A stretch of 47,457 nucleotides of DNA from Minisyncoccota bacterium (GTDB taxonomy: Bacteria; Patescibacteriota; Minisyncoccia; Phycocordibacterales; JAGLPS01). A program made the position numbers and the translations under genes. Under the pieces are notes generated by a model, which did no database searches, had not been told where the DNA came from, and worked only from the letters and a program-made list of their open reading frames with translations. This document shows positions 27,840 to 37,563 of the stretch, in pieces (position 1 is the stretch's first letter; the number at the start of each line of letters is the position of its first letter). The DNA is taken from positions 1 to 47,457 of the forward strand of contig JAGLPS010000002.1 of NCBI GenBank assembly GCA_023137185.1. Direction: 5' to 3'.

Positions 27840-29275
27840 GACACAGACGCCTCCACAACAAAGGCATTGCTATCGTTAACACACTTGTGTTCGCTTTCAT
27901 TGCTATCGTAATAACAACTGCTTTCGTAAGTTGGGTGTCGCGGCTTATATACAGTATCAGACATCTTACGCTTCGGGAGCAAGCGTTTCAGATTGCGGAA
28001 ACGGGAATTGATTATTACCGCTGGCACCTAGCTCATGATCCAAATGACTTTCAAGACGGCACTGGAGAGCCGGGGCATTATGTTCATGATTTTGAGGATA
28101 AGGACGGAAATGTAATAGGGCAGTTTAGTTTGGAGATTGTTCCGCCTTCCGTAGGTACTACGATTGTGACGGTTCGTTCAACAGGAATTATTACGGAGCC
28201 GATAACGGTGGAACGCACTATTCAAGTTCAATTTGCCATCGCTTCGCTCGCAAAATATGCGGTTGTAAGCAATTCCAATATCAGATTTGGGGAAGGAACG
28301 GAAGTTTTTGGTCCAGTTCATTCAAACCACGGTATTCATTTTGATGGATTAGCGCACAATATCGTATCGTCCTCTTTGGAAGAATATAATGACCCGGATC
28401 ATTCCGGCAATAAGGAGTTTGCGGTACATACTCATATCCCTCCAGTTGATCCTCTTCCTCCGCTACCGATGCCTGACAGACCGGATGTGTTTGAAGCAGG
28501 AAGATTTATTGGCGTACCAGAAATTGATTTTGCCGGTATTACATTTGACTTAGCCCAGATTAAAGTTGCGGCTGTCGAGGAAGGGGTGCACCTAGAAGAT
28601 TCCGGGTCACTTGGATGGTTATTGTTACTTAAAACTAACGATACTTTTGAGGTTTATCGTGTGGATTCTCTGGAACCAGTTTCATTGGGTTGTACTACTG
28701 TCTTAGGACAAAAATGGTGGGGGACGTGGAGTGTTAAAAACAAGACATTCATACAAACTTATAATGTTCCAGAAAGCGGCCTGGTGTTTGCGGAGGATAA
28801 TGTCTGGGTTGAAGGTCAAATTGATGGTACGCGTATTACTATTGCTGCTGGTGTGTTTCCTGATAATCCAAACCAAAGGAAAAGTATTACTGTCAATAAT
28901 GATTTACTTTATTCAAATTACGATGGGCAAGACGTTATCGGTCTTATTGCCCAAGGCAATATCAATGTTGGACTGGTTAGCGAGGATAATTTGCGTATAG
29001 ATGCTGCTGTTGTCGCTCAGAATGGCCGAGTGGGTCGCTATTATTACAAGCCGCCCAGTGGCGAAAATAATCGTTGTGACCCTTATCATATTCGGGAAAC
29101 AATTACTTTTTATGGCATGATTCTAAGTAATGAACGATATGGTTTTGCTTATACCGATGGAACTGGATACGAAATCCGTAATCTTATATATGACAGCAAT
29201 CTTCTCTATGGCCCGCCCCCATCATTCCCTTTAACATCTGACCAATACTCTATCCTTTCGTGGGAAGAACTTTAG
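27836..29275 (+). CDS. Pilus-associated protein (PilX-like minor pilin candidate)
   Basis: Hydrophobic N-terminal helix KGIAIVNTLVFAFIAIVITTAFVSWVSRL; translationally coupled (ATGA overlap) to pseudopilin. Confidence 0.65.
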   Translation: MRHRRLHNKGIAIVNTLVFAFIAIVITTAFVSWVSRLIYSIRHLTLREQAFQIAETGIDYYRWHLAHDPNDFQDGTGEPGHYVHDFEDKDGNVIGQFSLEIVPPSVGTTIVTVRSTGIITEPITVERTIQVQFAIASLAKYAVVSNSNIRFGEGTEVFGPVHSNHGIHFDGLAHNIVSSSLEEYNDPDHSGNKEFAVHTHIPPVDPLPPLPMPDRPDVFEAGRFIGVPEIDFAGITFDLAQIKVAAVEEGVHLEDSGSLGWLLLLKTNDTFEVYRVDSLEPVSLGCTTVLGQKWWGTWSVKNKTFIQTYNVPESGLVFAEDNVWVEGQIDGTRITIAAGVFPDNPNQRKSITVNNDLLYSNYDGQDVIGLIAQGNINVGLVSEDNLRIDAAVVAQNGRVGRYYYKPPSGENNRCDPYHIRETITFYGMILSNERYGFAYTDGTGYEIRNLIYDSNLLYGPPPSFPLTSDQYSILSWEEL

Positions 29276-29426
29276 GTAGCTGTTAGCAATTAGCTTTTAG
29301 CTTTTAGAAAATTTAATTTCTAAAAACTTGAATTTGGAAACCGAGTTTCCAAGTTTCCTGTAGACAAAATTTCTCATTCTTTTTCTTACTTTACAAACTT
29401 GCGAAGGGCAGTGGTAGCGGCACCCA

Positions 29427-29455
29427 ATTATCGAGGTTGAACCTCGATAATTGGG
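29427..29455. repeat. Palindromic interspersed repeat (family ATTATCGAGGTT), second copy
   Basis: CAATTATCGAGGTTGAACCTCGATAATTG. Confidence 0.85.
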
Positions 29456-29575
29456 ATACAATACAACGGCTTTATTATTTTGATGAGCGAGCCTTTTTGT
29501 TGTAGGGGCATATATTTTAGCTTTCTCCGAGTTTTTTACTTTGTTATGGCTTTTCACACGGGGTATAATAGAAAA

Positions 29576-30349
29576 ATGAGTAATAAATCTAAAAAAATCG
29601 TTGTTGCAAACTGGAAAATGAATCCGGAAAATGAGGAAGCGGCAAAAAGAATTTTCCTTTATACAAAAAAAATCTCCAAAAAAATTAGAAAGACAGATAT
29701 CATTGTTTGTCCTCCGTTTGTGTATCTCCCTCTTCTGTCTTCTTTTGCACGAAAAGTTTCTCTTGGAGCACAAGATGTGTTTTGGGAGGAGAATGGTTCG
29801 TACACAGGAGAGGTAAGCGCTCGTATGATAAAGGGTGTGGGGGCAAAATATGTGATTATTGGACATTCCGAACGGCGGGCGCTTGGTGATTCTGATGAAA
29901 TTATCAATAAAAAGATAAAAGCGGCTCTTAAAACTGGTCTTTCTGTCATTCTCTGTGTTGGAGAAAAAGAGAGAGACCCTCATGGCGCGTATCTTGAATT
30001 TCTTTCAAATCAAATTCATCTATCACTTGGAAAAGTTTCAAAAAAAGAATTTTCGTCCATTATGGTTGCGTATGAGCCAATATGGGCTATCGGCGCGAAA
30101 AGTTATAAGGCGATTGACGGGCAAGAGTTGCACGAAACAGCGCTTTTTATACGAAAAACACTTTCTGATATGTACGGATATACAGAGGCAATGGATACTC
30201 CAATTCTATATGGGGGGTCAGTTAACGCAAAAAACGCCAACGAAATTCTTACAGAAGGCGGAGTACAAGGCTTTTTGGTGGGGAGACAAAGCCTCGAAAA
30301 AGAACTCAAAGATATTATTGATATAGCAGAGTCTTTTAAGACTATATGA
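29576..30349 (+). CDS. tpiA: Triosephosphate isomerase
   Basis: VVANWKMNPENEE, IIGHSERRA, VAYEPIWAIG, LYGGSVNAKNA. Confidence 0.97.
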   Translation: MSNKSKKIVVANWKMNPENEEAAKRIFLYTKKISKKIRKTDIIVCPPFVYLPLLSSFARKVSLGAQDVFWEENGSYTGEVSARMIKGVGAKYVIIGHSERRALGDSDEIINKKIKAALKTGLSVILCVGEKERDPHGAYLEFLSNQIHLSLGKVSKKEFSSIMVAYEPIWAIGAKSYKAIDGQELHETALFIRKTLSDMYGYTEAMDTPILYGGSVNAKNANEILTEGGVQGFLVGRQSLEKELKDIIDIAESFKTI

Positions 30350-31464
30350 TTTCCGTCGGGATGAAATTAGTACAAGATATTACAAATCTTTCAGGGAAAC
30401 GAGCGCTTGTTCGGGTTGATTTTAATGTTCCTGTTTCTGCTGGAAAAGTAATAGATGATTTTCGCATAAAAGAAAGTCTCCCTACGATAGAGCTTCTTCG
30501 AAAAAAGGGCGCTTCGGTTATTCTTATAAGCCATTTTGAAGGAGGAGGGAAAACGCTTGCGGTAGTGGCAGAGTACCTAAAAAAATATTTTCCTGTTTCT
30601 TTTATTCCCAACTACTCTTCACCTGATTTTTCTAAAAATTTGCAAGAAGGAGAAGTGGTGTTGTGCGAAAATCTTCGCCAAAACCTTGGCGAAAAAGAAA
30701 ACAGTGAAGAATTCGTAAAAAATCTTGCGGCGCTCGGGGATATTTTTGTAAACGAAGCCTTTTCAGTATCTCACAGGGAGCACTCATCTGTTGTCGGTGT
30801 GCCAAAACTGCTTCCTTCATACGCGGGACTGCGTTTTCAGAGTGAGTATGAAAATTTATCAGACGCTTTTCATCCAGTACAACCGTTTCTCTTTGCGCTT
30901 GGTGGTGCAAAATTTGATACGAAGTTTTCTCTTATAGAAAAATTTGTTTCTTTAGCGGATTTTGTGTTTGTCGGAGGCGCGCTAGCAAATAATTTCTTTC
31001 TAAAAAAAGGCTACTCGATAGGAAAGTCTTTGCATTCAGAAGGCAATTTTAATATAGATAATCTACTTTCAAACCGTAAGATTGTTCTTCCGCTGGATGT
31101 TGTGGTGCAAGATGGCGAGAGTGTGTCAGTAAAAAAACCAGAGGAGGTTACGAACGGCGACATAATAGTAGATTGCGGAAAAGAAACTGTGGAGATGTTG
31201 AAGCAGTATCTTAAGCAATCAAAAACCGTTCTGTGGAATGGTCCGTTTGGAGCGTATGAAAAAGGTTTCAAAAAGAGCACGAATCTTTTTGCGGAAGCGA
31301 TTGCGCAAAGTTCCGCGCGTTCAATTGTCGGAGGGGGAGATACTATTGCTTCTGTTTCTTCTTTAGGAATTTTTGATAAGTTCTCCTTTGTCTCTACCGC
31401 TGGAGGCGCAATGCTTGACTTTCTCTCAAAGGGCACGCTTCCGGGAATTGACGCGCTTAACTAG
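30346..31464 (+). CDS. pgk: Phosphoglycerate kinase
   Basis: KRALVRVDFNVPVSAGKVIDDFRI; FALGGAKFDTK; VLWNGPFGAYEKGF; VGGGDTIA. Confidence 0.97.
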   Translation: MISVGMKLVQDITNLSGKRALVRVDFNVPVSAGKVIDDFRIKESLPTIELLRKKGASVILISHFEGGGKTLAVVAEYLKKYFPVSFIPNYSSPDFSKNLQEGEVVLCENLRQNLGEKENSEEFVKNLAALGDIFVNEAFSVSHREHSSVVGVPKLLPSYAGLRFQSEYENLSDAFHPVQPFLFALGGAKFDTKFSLIEKFVSLADFVFVGGALANNFFLKKGYSIGKSLHSEGNFNIDNLLSNRKIVLPLDVVVQDGESVSVKKPEEVTNGDIIVDCGKETVEMLKQYLKQSKTVLWNGPFGAYEKGFKKSTNLFAEAIAQSSARSIVGGGDTIASVSSLGIFDKFSFVSTAGGAMLDFLSKGTLPGIDALN

Positions 31465-31517
31465 TGTGATACGATTTTCTCAGACTTTTCTAAAATCAAA
31501 TTTAAAAAGGGGGTTTT

Positions 31518-31808
31518 ATGGAACTACCGAATAACGCGGTGACGTTAGATAAGTTTGAAAAACTGATTGAGAAATTCATCACTACAGATAGCAAAAAAGA
31601 GGGAGGGCGTCTTGTTCACAAAAAATGTGGAGGGACAATCAGAATCGGCTTTGTACCTCTGTTTTATCTTGGCGAAGATGGTTCTCTAGATCCTGGTCCA
31701 GATGGATTTGGTATAGGCAAGAAACGTGTTCCTTACTGCGAAAAATGCGATCCTCCAGACGGTTTTAATTTTTCCTATGCCAGACGAATTCCCATTCTTA
31801 AACAATAA
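31518..31808 (+). CDS. Hypothetical small protein with possible zinc ribbon
   Basis: KKCGGT and YCEKCDPP cysteines; AAAAAGGGGG SD-like; terminator follows. Confidence 0.65.
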   Translation: MELPNNAVTLDKFEKLIEKFITTDSKKEGGRLVHKKCGGTIRIGFVPLFYLGEDGSLDPGPDGFGIGKKRVPYCEKCDPPDGFNFSYARRIPILKQ

Positions 31809-31811
31809 TCT

Positions 31812-31841
31812 CAAGCCCCTTCAATTGAAGGGGCTTTTTAG
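31812..31841. terminator. Intrinsic terminator
   Basis: AAGCCCCTTCAATTGAAGGGGCTTTTT. Confidence 0.8.
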
Positions 31842-31847
31842 TTGTCA

Positions 31848-32279
31848 TTATAAGGATTTTCTAATCTTCTCCGCGGCTTCTTTTAAAGTATCTTCGCGCA
31901 CTTCTTTTCCAGGCCAATGTTTGAAACCATCATCTGTAAAGCGGGGAACAATGTGAAAATGAGTGTGGAAAATGAGCTGTCCCGCTGGGCTGTCATTGTT
32001 GTTGGTGATATTGATTCCATCGGCGCCAGTCCCTTTTTTGACGGCAACGGCAACCTTCTTTGCTGTTTTTATCACAGCGCATAGAACATTATCAGGAGTT
32101 GAGTAGGTGTTTTCATAATGTTCTTTAGGCACAACAAGCGTATGCCCTACATTATTGGGACGGATATCTAAAAAAGCGAGTGTGTCTTTGTCTTCGTACA
32201 CTTTTTCAGCAGGGACTTCTCCTCTGACAATTTTGCAAAAAATGCAATTTGTTTTGTTAGAAATCGATTCGTCTGTCAT
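31848..32279 (-). CDS. HIT family protein
   Basis: NCIFCKIVRGEVPAEKVYED; HFHIVPRF. Confidence 0.93.
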   Translation of the reverse strand: MTDESISNKTNCIFCKIVRGEVPAEKVYEDKDTLAFLDIRPNNVGHTLVVPKEHYENTYSTPDNVLCAVIKTAKKVAVAVKKGTGADGINITNNNDSPAGQLIFHTHFHIVPRFTDDGFKHWPGKEVREDTLKEAAEKIRKSL

Positions 32280-32410
32280 ATATATGCTTATATAATATCA
32301 TTAACGGTCTCAATGTTTCCATACTTCTCTTGCGTTATGCCCCGCCCTCGTTGCGAGGGCGGGGCTATCCTTAATGGAGCCAATTTTCTATGTGATACAC
32401 TAAACTCACG

Positions 32411-34114
32411 ATGAAACGATACACTGTATATGAAGGTGACGCGCCCTTGCTTGCACACCCAAGCATTGTTCGAAAACTGCTTGCTCGTAGGGGTTTTACT
32501 TCTCCAGAAGGCGCTGACGAATTTTTAAGTCCAGACTATGAAAAACATACGCATAGCCCATTTTTGATGAAAGGAATGGAAAAGGCGGTTGAGCGAATTC
32601 TGAAGGCGATTGATCGCAAAGAAAAAATTGTCGTCTATGGCGACTACGATGCCGATGGTATCCCCGGCGCTGTGGTGCTCAACGATTTTTTCAAACGCAT
32701 TAAGTATCCGATAACAATTTATATTCCGCACAGAAGCGATGAAGGCTATGGTCTCCATAGTGACGCGGTAGCAGAATTTGTAAAAGATAAAGTATCGCTC
32801 CTTATCACTGTTGATTGCGGAACGAGTGATTTCGAAGCGGTTAAAAAAGCGCAAAAATCAGGAATTGACGTGATCATAACTGACCACCATCTCCCGCAGG
32901 AAACGCTTCCTCCGTCGTATGCGATTTTGAATCCCAAGCAAAAAGATTGCAAGTATCCGGAAAAAATGCTGTGCGGCGCCGGTGTTGTTTTCAAGCTTAT
33001 GCAGGCGCTTCTTTCCGCTCGCGACTTTGCGCTGCCAAAAGGAATAGAAAAGTGGTCGCTTGATATGGTTGCACTCGCAACCCTCTCGGATTCTGTTCCT
33101 CTCGTGGGAGAAAACCGTGTTTTTGCGAAGTACGGGCTTCTTGTATTTCAAAAGTCTCCTCGCAAAGGCCTTAAGGCTCTTTTCAAAAAAACAAAACTCT
33201 TCCAAACACACATCTCGGAAGATGACATTGTGTTTATGATTACGCCTCGTATCAACGCGGCTTCCCGAATGGGAAATCCGTATGACGCATTCTCCTTGCT
33301 TTCTACCGAGAGCGATGAAGAGGCAAACAACCTTGCCGAACTGTTGCATACAATGAATGACAAACGAAAAGGAGTGGCCGCGTCAATCGTTCGTGAAATT
33401 CACGGGCGATTAAATGGAGATGAGGAAGGCAAAAAAGTTATTGTGATGGGAAATCCTTCATGGAAACCGTCTCTTTTGGGGCTTGCTGCAATGCGTATTT
33501 CAGAGGATGTGGAGAAGACGGTGTTTCTTTGGGGAAGAGATGATGATGTGATACGTGGTTCGTGTCGCTCTGACGGATACACTGATGTTGTCGCGCTTAT
33601 GACTTCCATAAAAAATTCATTTGTGCGTTTTGGAGGACATCGTTTTGCCGGAGGTTTCACGCTCTCCCACGATGAAGTGCACACTCTTGAGGAAAATCTT
33701 TTGAAGGCTCATCAAAATCTCCCCCAACTTTCGGAGAACAAAAGCGGATACACTGCTGACGCGCGACTTTCTCTTGATGATGTGAATTGGGGGATGCACA
33801 GACTTATTGAACCGCTTTCTCCCTTCGGTTTAGAGAATCCGAAACCAGTTTTCCTGTTTGAAAATATCTCTGTAGAGAAAATAAAACATTTTGGAAAAAA
33901 CGGCCAGCTTCATCTTTCTCTTGAATTTCTTAATTCACAAAACTCTCGTGTTTCTGCTATCGGATTTTTTATGAAGAAAGAGGATTTCTCTTTCCCTATT
34001 GAAGAAAGGAAAAACGTAGACCTTGTTGCCTCTCTTGAAAAAAGTATGTTTCGCGGTTTTCCTGAATTGCGTTTGAGAATTATTGATGTCCTTCCGTCCA
34101 TAGCTGTTTCTTGA
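32411..34114 (+). CDS. recJ: Single-stranded-DNA-specific exonuclease RecJ
   Basis: VVYGDYDADGIPGAVVL, ITVDCGTSDFEAV, ITDHHLPQETLP, RFGGHRFAGGFTL. Confidence 0.96.
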   Translation: MKRYTVYEGDAPLLAHPSIVRKLLARRGFTSPEGADEFLSPDYEKHTHSPFLMKGMEKAVERILKAIDRKEKIVVYGDYDADGIPGAVVLNDFFKRIKYPITIYIPHRSDEGYGLHSDAVAEFVKDKVSLLITVDCGTSDFEAVKKAQKSGIDVIITDHHLPQETLPPSYAILNPKQKDCKYPEKMLCGAGVVFKLMQALLSARDFALPKGIEKWSLDMVALATLSDSVPLVGENRVFAKYGLLVFQKSPRKGLKALFKKTKLFQTHISEDDIVFMITPRINAASRMGNPYDAFSLLSTESDEEANNLAELLHTMNDKRKGVAASIVREIHGRLNGDEEGKKVIVMGNPSWKPSLLGLAAMRISEDVEKTVFLWGRDDDVIRGSCRSDGYTDVVALMTSIKNSFVRFGGHRFAGGFTLSHDEVHTLEENLLKAHQNLPQLSENKSGYTADARLSLDDVNWGMHRLIEPLSPFGLENPKPVFLFENISVEKIKHFGKNGQLHLSLEFLNSQNSRVSAIGFFMKKEDFSFPIEERKNVDLVASLEKSMFRGFPELRLRIIDVLPSIAVS

Positions 34115-34129
34115 TATTCTGAATTTAAA

Positions 34130-34858
34130 ATGACTAAAACAATAATCTTTTGTGATGGCGCATCAAAAGGAAATCCGGGTCCGGGCGGATGGGGAGCGGT
34201 TATCGTTTACCCCGAGCATAGCCGAGGGGGCGGGGAAAAAGTGAAAGAAATAGGCGGGGGCAAAAAACATACTACAAATAACGCGATGGAATTGACCGCG
34301 GCACTTGAAGGACTCCGCGCGACCTCTTCTTTCAAAGTTCTCGTATATACGGACTCAAGTTACCTTATAAATGGCATTACAAAATGGATTTATCTATGGG
34401 AAAAGAATGGTTGGAAAACAAGGGATAAAAAAGAAGTTGCAAATTCCTTGTTATGGGAGGCTCTTGTCATAGAGGCAAGAAAAAAACAAATAGAATGGAA
34501 ACACGTCTCTGGGCATTCGGGTGTGTGGGGGAACGAGCGCGCGGATGAAATAGCTTCGGCTTTTGCCGAGGGGGCACAGCCAAAACTTTTTTCAGGAAAT
34601 CTTAAAAATTATGGCGCCGACCCGCTAAAAATTGTTGTGGACAAAGTAAAAAAAGAAAAACGGGACAAAAAACGTTCACGAAAAAACGGCCCGATTTATT
34701 CATACGTGAGCCTAGTAAACGGAGTTTTAAAAATCCACAAAACGTGGGGTGAATGCGAAAAAAGAGTAAAAGGAAAATCAAATGCTCGTTTCAAAAGAGT
34801 GGGGAGCGCGGAAGAAGAGAAAGAAATTGCGGATGAATTTCTAAATACTGCTCGCTAA
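34130..34858 (+). CDS. rnhA: Ribonuclease HI with C-terminal RNase H1 hybrid-binding (viroplasmin-like) domain
   Basis: IFCDGASKGNPGPGGWGAV, NNAMELTAAL, YTDSSYLINGITKW, VSGHSGVWGNERADEIA; C-terminus YSYVSLVNGVLKIHKTWGECEKRVKGKSNARFKRVGSAEE. Confidence 0.92.
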   Translation: MTKTIIFCDGASKGNPGPGGWGAVIVYPEHSRGGGEKVKEIGGGKKHTTNNAMELTAALEGLRATSSFKVLVYTDSSYLINGITKWIYLWEKNGWKTRDKKEVANSLLWEALVIEARKKQIEWKHVSGHSGVWGNERADEIASAFAEGAQPKLFSGNLKNYGADPLKIVVDKVKKEKRDKKRSRKNGPIYSYVSLVNGVLKIHKTWGECEKRVKGKSNARFKRVGSAEEEKEIADEFLNTAR

Positions 34859-34862
34859 ACAT

Positions 34863-36332
34863 ATGCACTCATTTCTGTACTCCGTATTTTTTGGATTTCT
34901 TGGGGGAATCCTTTTTCATTCGTTTATAACCGTACCGCTTTTTGAGTATCTCGTGTTTGTATGCGCGGCGGTGGTTGGTTTGTACGCGCTTTTCCTTTCT
35001 AGAAGGGAAGTGGAGGCTTTCAAATTTCCAATTCATCTTTTTCTCATTCTTCTTGCCTGCGGATTTGGAATGTTGCGATTTGATTCAGCTTCGCATTTCC
35101 CTCTTATTTTTGAGGACAGAATTGAAGAAAGGGTTGTAATGGAGGGAATCGTCGTGAAAGAGTCGGAAAAACGCGACGAATATGCCCGTGTGGTATTTCT
35201 TCCCGATACTCTTTCAGGTGAGGACATCTTAAACAAAAAAACAAAAATTTTATTTCAAGCCGCGTATCCCGCGCCTTTTGAATATGGAGACAGAATTTCT
35301 GTGGCAGGAACGCTCAAGAAACCGTGGGAAGGGGAAGGAAACTTCAATTACCCGATGTACTTGGCAAAGGACGGCGTTTTTTATGAAATAAAAAACGCCG
35401 AAGCGGAATTGCTGCAAAAAGAGGCGGGAGGCAATTCAATAAAAAGATTTCTCTTTTCAATAAAAAACAAATTTCTCAAAAACATTCAAATTTCTTTGTC
35501 AGAACCGGGCGCGTCTTTGATTGGCGGGATTCTTTTGGGAATAAAAGGCTCTCTTGGAGAAAATTTTACCGACGCGCTTCGCGCCGCGGGAGTTATTCAC
35601 ATTATTGTTCTTTCCGGTTTTAACATCACGATTGTCGCTTCTTCAATGATGTGGCTCTTTTCCTATTTCTTTTCAAAACGAATTGCGCTTACTGCCGCGA
35701 GTATGGCAATTGTCTTGTTCGCGATAATGGTGGGGGCAGGCGCGACAGTTGTTCGCGCGTCCGGAATGGCGCTTTTGGTTTTGCTCGCAAGGTTTCTAAA
35801 CCGCAGAAGCAGTATCATAAATCTTCTGCTCATTACCGGAATCATAATGAGCGCAATAAATCCCTTGATTGTCGCGTTTGACGTCTCTTTTCAACTTTCT
35901 TTTTTGGCGACTTTAGGGCTTATTCTCTTGTCGCCTGTTTTTGAAAAAATGTTTTCATTTATTACGCAAAAAATAGGATTGCGGGAAATCGTTTCAGCGA
36001 CAGTTGCGACGCAATTATTTGTTTTTCCAATTCTTCTGTACAACGGAGGACAGTTTTCGCTCGTCTCTCTTCCCGCAAACATTTTGATTCTGCCCTTTAT
36101 TCCTCTCGTGATGTTTCTCGGATTTCTCACTGGGCTTTTCGGTTTTCTCGGCACGGCGCTTTCATTTCCATTTTCTTTTCTCACATCCCTTTTCCTCTCA
36201 TATATGATTGCTGTTGTTAATTTTTTCGCGTCTTTTCCTATGTTTTCTTTCACTCTCACTGCGGGAGGGTTATTTCTGCTCTACATTTTTCTTGCGATAT
36301 TTGTGTGGTTTCTGTACAAAAAGGGAAATTAG
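34863..36332 (+). CDS. comEC: ComEC/Rec2 competence membrane domain, lacking metallo-beta-lactamase domain
   Basis: LIGGILLGIKGSLGENFTDALRAAGVIHIIVLSGFNITI; multi-TM. Confidence 0.9.
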   Translation: MHSFLYSVFFGFLGGILFHSFITVPLFEYLVFVCAAVVGLYALFLSRREVEAFKFPIHLFLILLACGFGMLRFDSASHFPLIFEDRIEERVVMEGIVVKESEKRDEYARVVFLPDTLSGEDILNKKTKILFQAAYPAPFEYGDRISVAGTLKKPWEGEGNFNYPMYLAKDGVFYEIKNAEAELLQKEAGGNSIKRFLFSIKNKFLKNIQISLSEPGASLIGGILLGIKGSLGENFTDALRAAGVIHIIVLSGFNITIVASSMMWLFSYFFSKRIALTAASMAIVLFAIMVGAGATVVRASGMALLVLLARFLNRRSSIINLLLITGIIMSAINPLIVAFDVSFQLSFLATLGLILLSPVFEKMFSFITQKIGLREIVSATVATQLFVFPILLYNGGQFSLVSLPANILILPFIPLVMFLGFLTGLFGFLGTALSFPFSFLTSLFLSYMIAVVNFFASFPMFSFTLTAGGLFLLYIFLAIFVWFLYKKGN

Positions 36333-36392
36333 GGTAATGTAGTGATAGATTTTCTTTTTGTAAATTTCTAAGGGAAAGGAGGTGTTTGTGAT

Positions 36393-36821
36393 ATGAAAAA
36401 AATGAATTGTGTCTTTTGTGAAATTGCGAACAAAGAAACTACTTCACCCAGGATATTTTTTGAAGACGAAAAAGTTTTAGCAATGCTTAGTGCTTATCAG
36501 GCAACAAAAGGTCACACGCTTATTGTCTGGAAAGACCACGTAAACAATGTGTCTGATATTTCGGAGGATGATTTTATTCATTTTTCACGTATCTTTAGAA
36601 AAGTAGAATTGGCGCTTCTCCGCACGCTCAATCTAGACAAGTCTGTTGTTCTCAAAAATGAGGGGATTATTTCTCACTTCCACTTTCATATTTACCCCCT
36701 TTCGAAATACACGCCATGGAACACTATCAGGAGTATGTTTGATAAGACCGTTTGGTATTATGAATCAGTGAAAGGCGAGGAAAAAGAATTAGTACATATT
36801 CTTTCTGAAATACTATATTAA
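36393..36821 (+). CDS. HIT family protein (second paralog)
   Basis: NCVFCEIANKETTSPRIFFEDEKVLA; HFHFHIYPL; AAAGGAGGT SD. Confidence 0.9.
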   Translation: MKKMNCVFCEIANKETTSPRIFFEDEKVLAMLSAYQATKGHTLIVWKDHVNNVSDISEDDFIHFSRIFRKVELALLRTLNLDKSVVLKNEGIISHFHFHIYPLSKYTPWNTIRSMFDKTVWYYESVKGEEKELVHILSEILY

Positions 36822-36991
36822 AGCAATCACCCCCCTTCTCAAGCTATTTGAGAAGGGGTTTTTGTATAAAAGGAGGAATGTAACTAAAGTTGAGTTTTGT
36901 CTTTAAATTTGAGAAAGTTGGTTATCGCAAAAAATGACGGTACCCTTGCCCATTTTTGTTTTTGTCTATTACGAGAACTCTTCTAAGCAAA

Positions 36992-37035
36992 ACACACGTA
37001 CGTACGAACGTAAGTACGTTCGTACGTACGTGTGT
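36992..37035. repeat. 44-nt perfect inverted repeat, 20-bp arms
   Basis: ACACACGTACGTACGAACGT-aagt-ACGTTCGTACGTACGTGTGT. Confidence 0.95.
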
Positions 37036-37103
37036 AATAAGGTACATATATTACTCGGGTTTATGCTACGCTTTAGTTAATTAGTCAGTAGGTTAATCTA
37101 TAT

Positions 37104-37559
37104 ATGAACATCCAGGAACACACGACTCCGGAAAAGCTGGAAAAATACAGTTTTTTGTGGTCAGAGGCGCGGTTGGTTGTCACGTCCATTGCCTTGTTTA
37201 TGGGCGGAGTTTCTCCCTTATTGTTTTTTCTTCGAATGCCGATTTTCTATGGACTTATCGGCTCACTCCTCACATTCTCTTGGATTATTTCCGGCATTTC
37301 CGCGGGATATCTTTTATATCGCTGGGACAGAGGCGGCAGAAAACTTTTTGGCAAGAAAAAACAGCAAGACACTATTTCTTTTTTCGTGATGGTTGTAACT
37401 GGCCTTAATTTGGGACTTGCCGGGCTTTTTGGGATAAATATTGGCATTTTTATTTCCTCAAACAGGATAGTATTCGCGCTCACGGGTATTTTGTATCTCG
37501 TAACGGCCTTTTATCTCTACAAACGCTGGAACGAGTCAGGGAAGAGAATTTTTAAATAA
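37104..37559 (+). CDS. Hypothetical multi-TM membrane protein
   Basis: About 4 hydrophobic segments. Confidence 0.75.
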   Translation: MNIQEHTTPEKLEKYSFLWSEARLVVTSIALFMGGVSPLLFFLRMPIFYGLIGSLLTFSWIISGISAGYLLYRWDRGGRKLFGKKKQQDTISFFVMVVTGLNLGLAGLFGINIGIFISSNRIVFALTGILYLVTAFYLYKRWNESGKRIFK

Positions 37560-37563
37560 AAAT

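Noticed and set aside
32339-32365. GCCCCGCCCTCG-ttg-CGAGGGCGGGGC as a terminator
   Set aside because: No T tract on either side; better viewed as another GC-rich palindromic element, kept out of the terminator list.
31848-36821. Two HIT proteins as parts of a defence or toxin system
   Set aside because: Both look like ordinary HIT hydrolases; neighbours are recJ, rnhA and comEC with no toxin/antitoxin signature.
36961-37103. CRISPR array or tandem array from ACGT repeats
   Set aside because: Single hairpin only; no spaced direct repeats.
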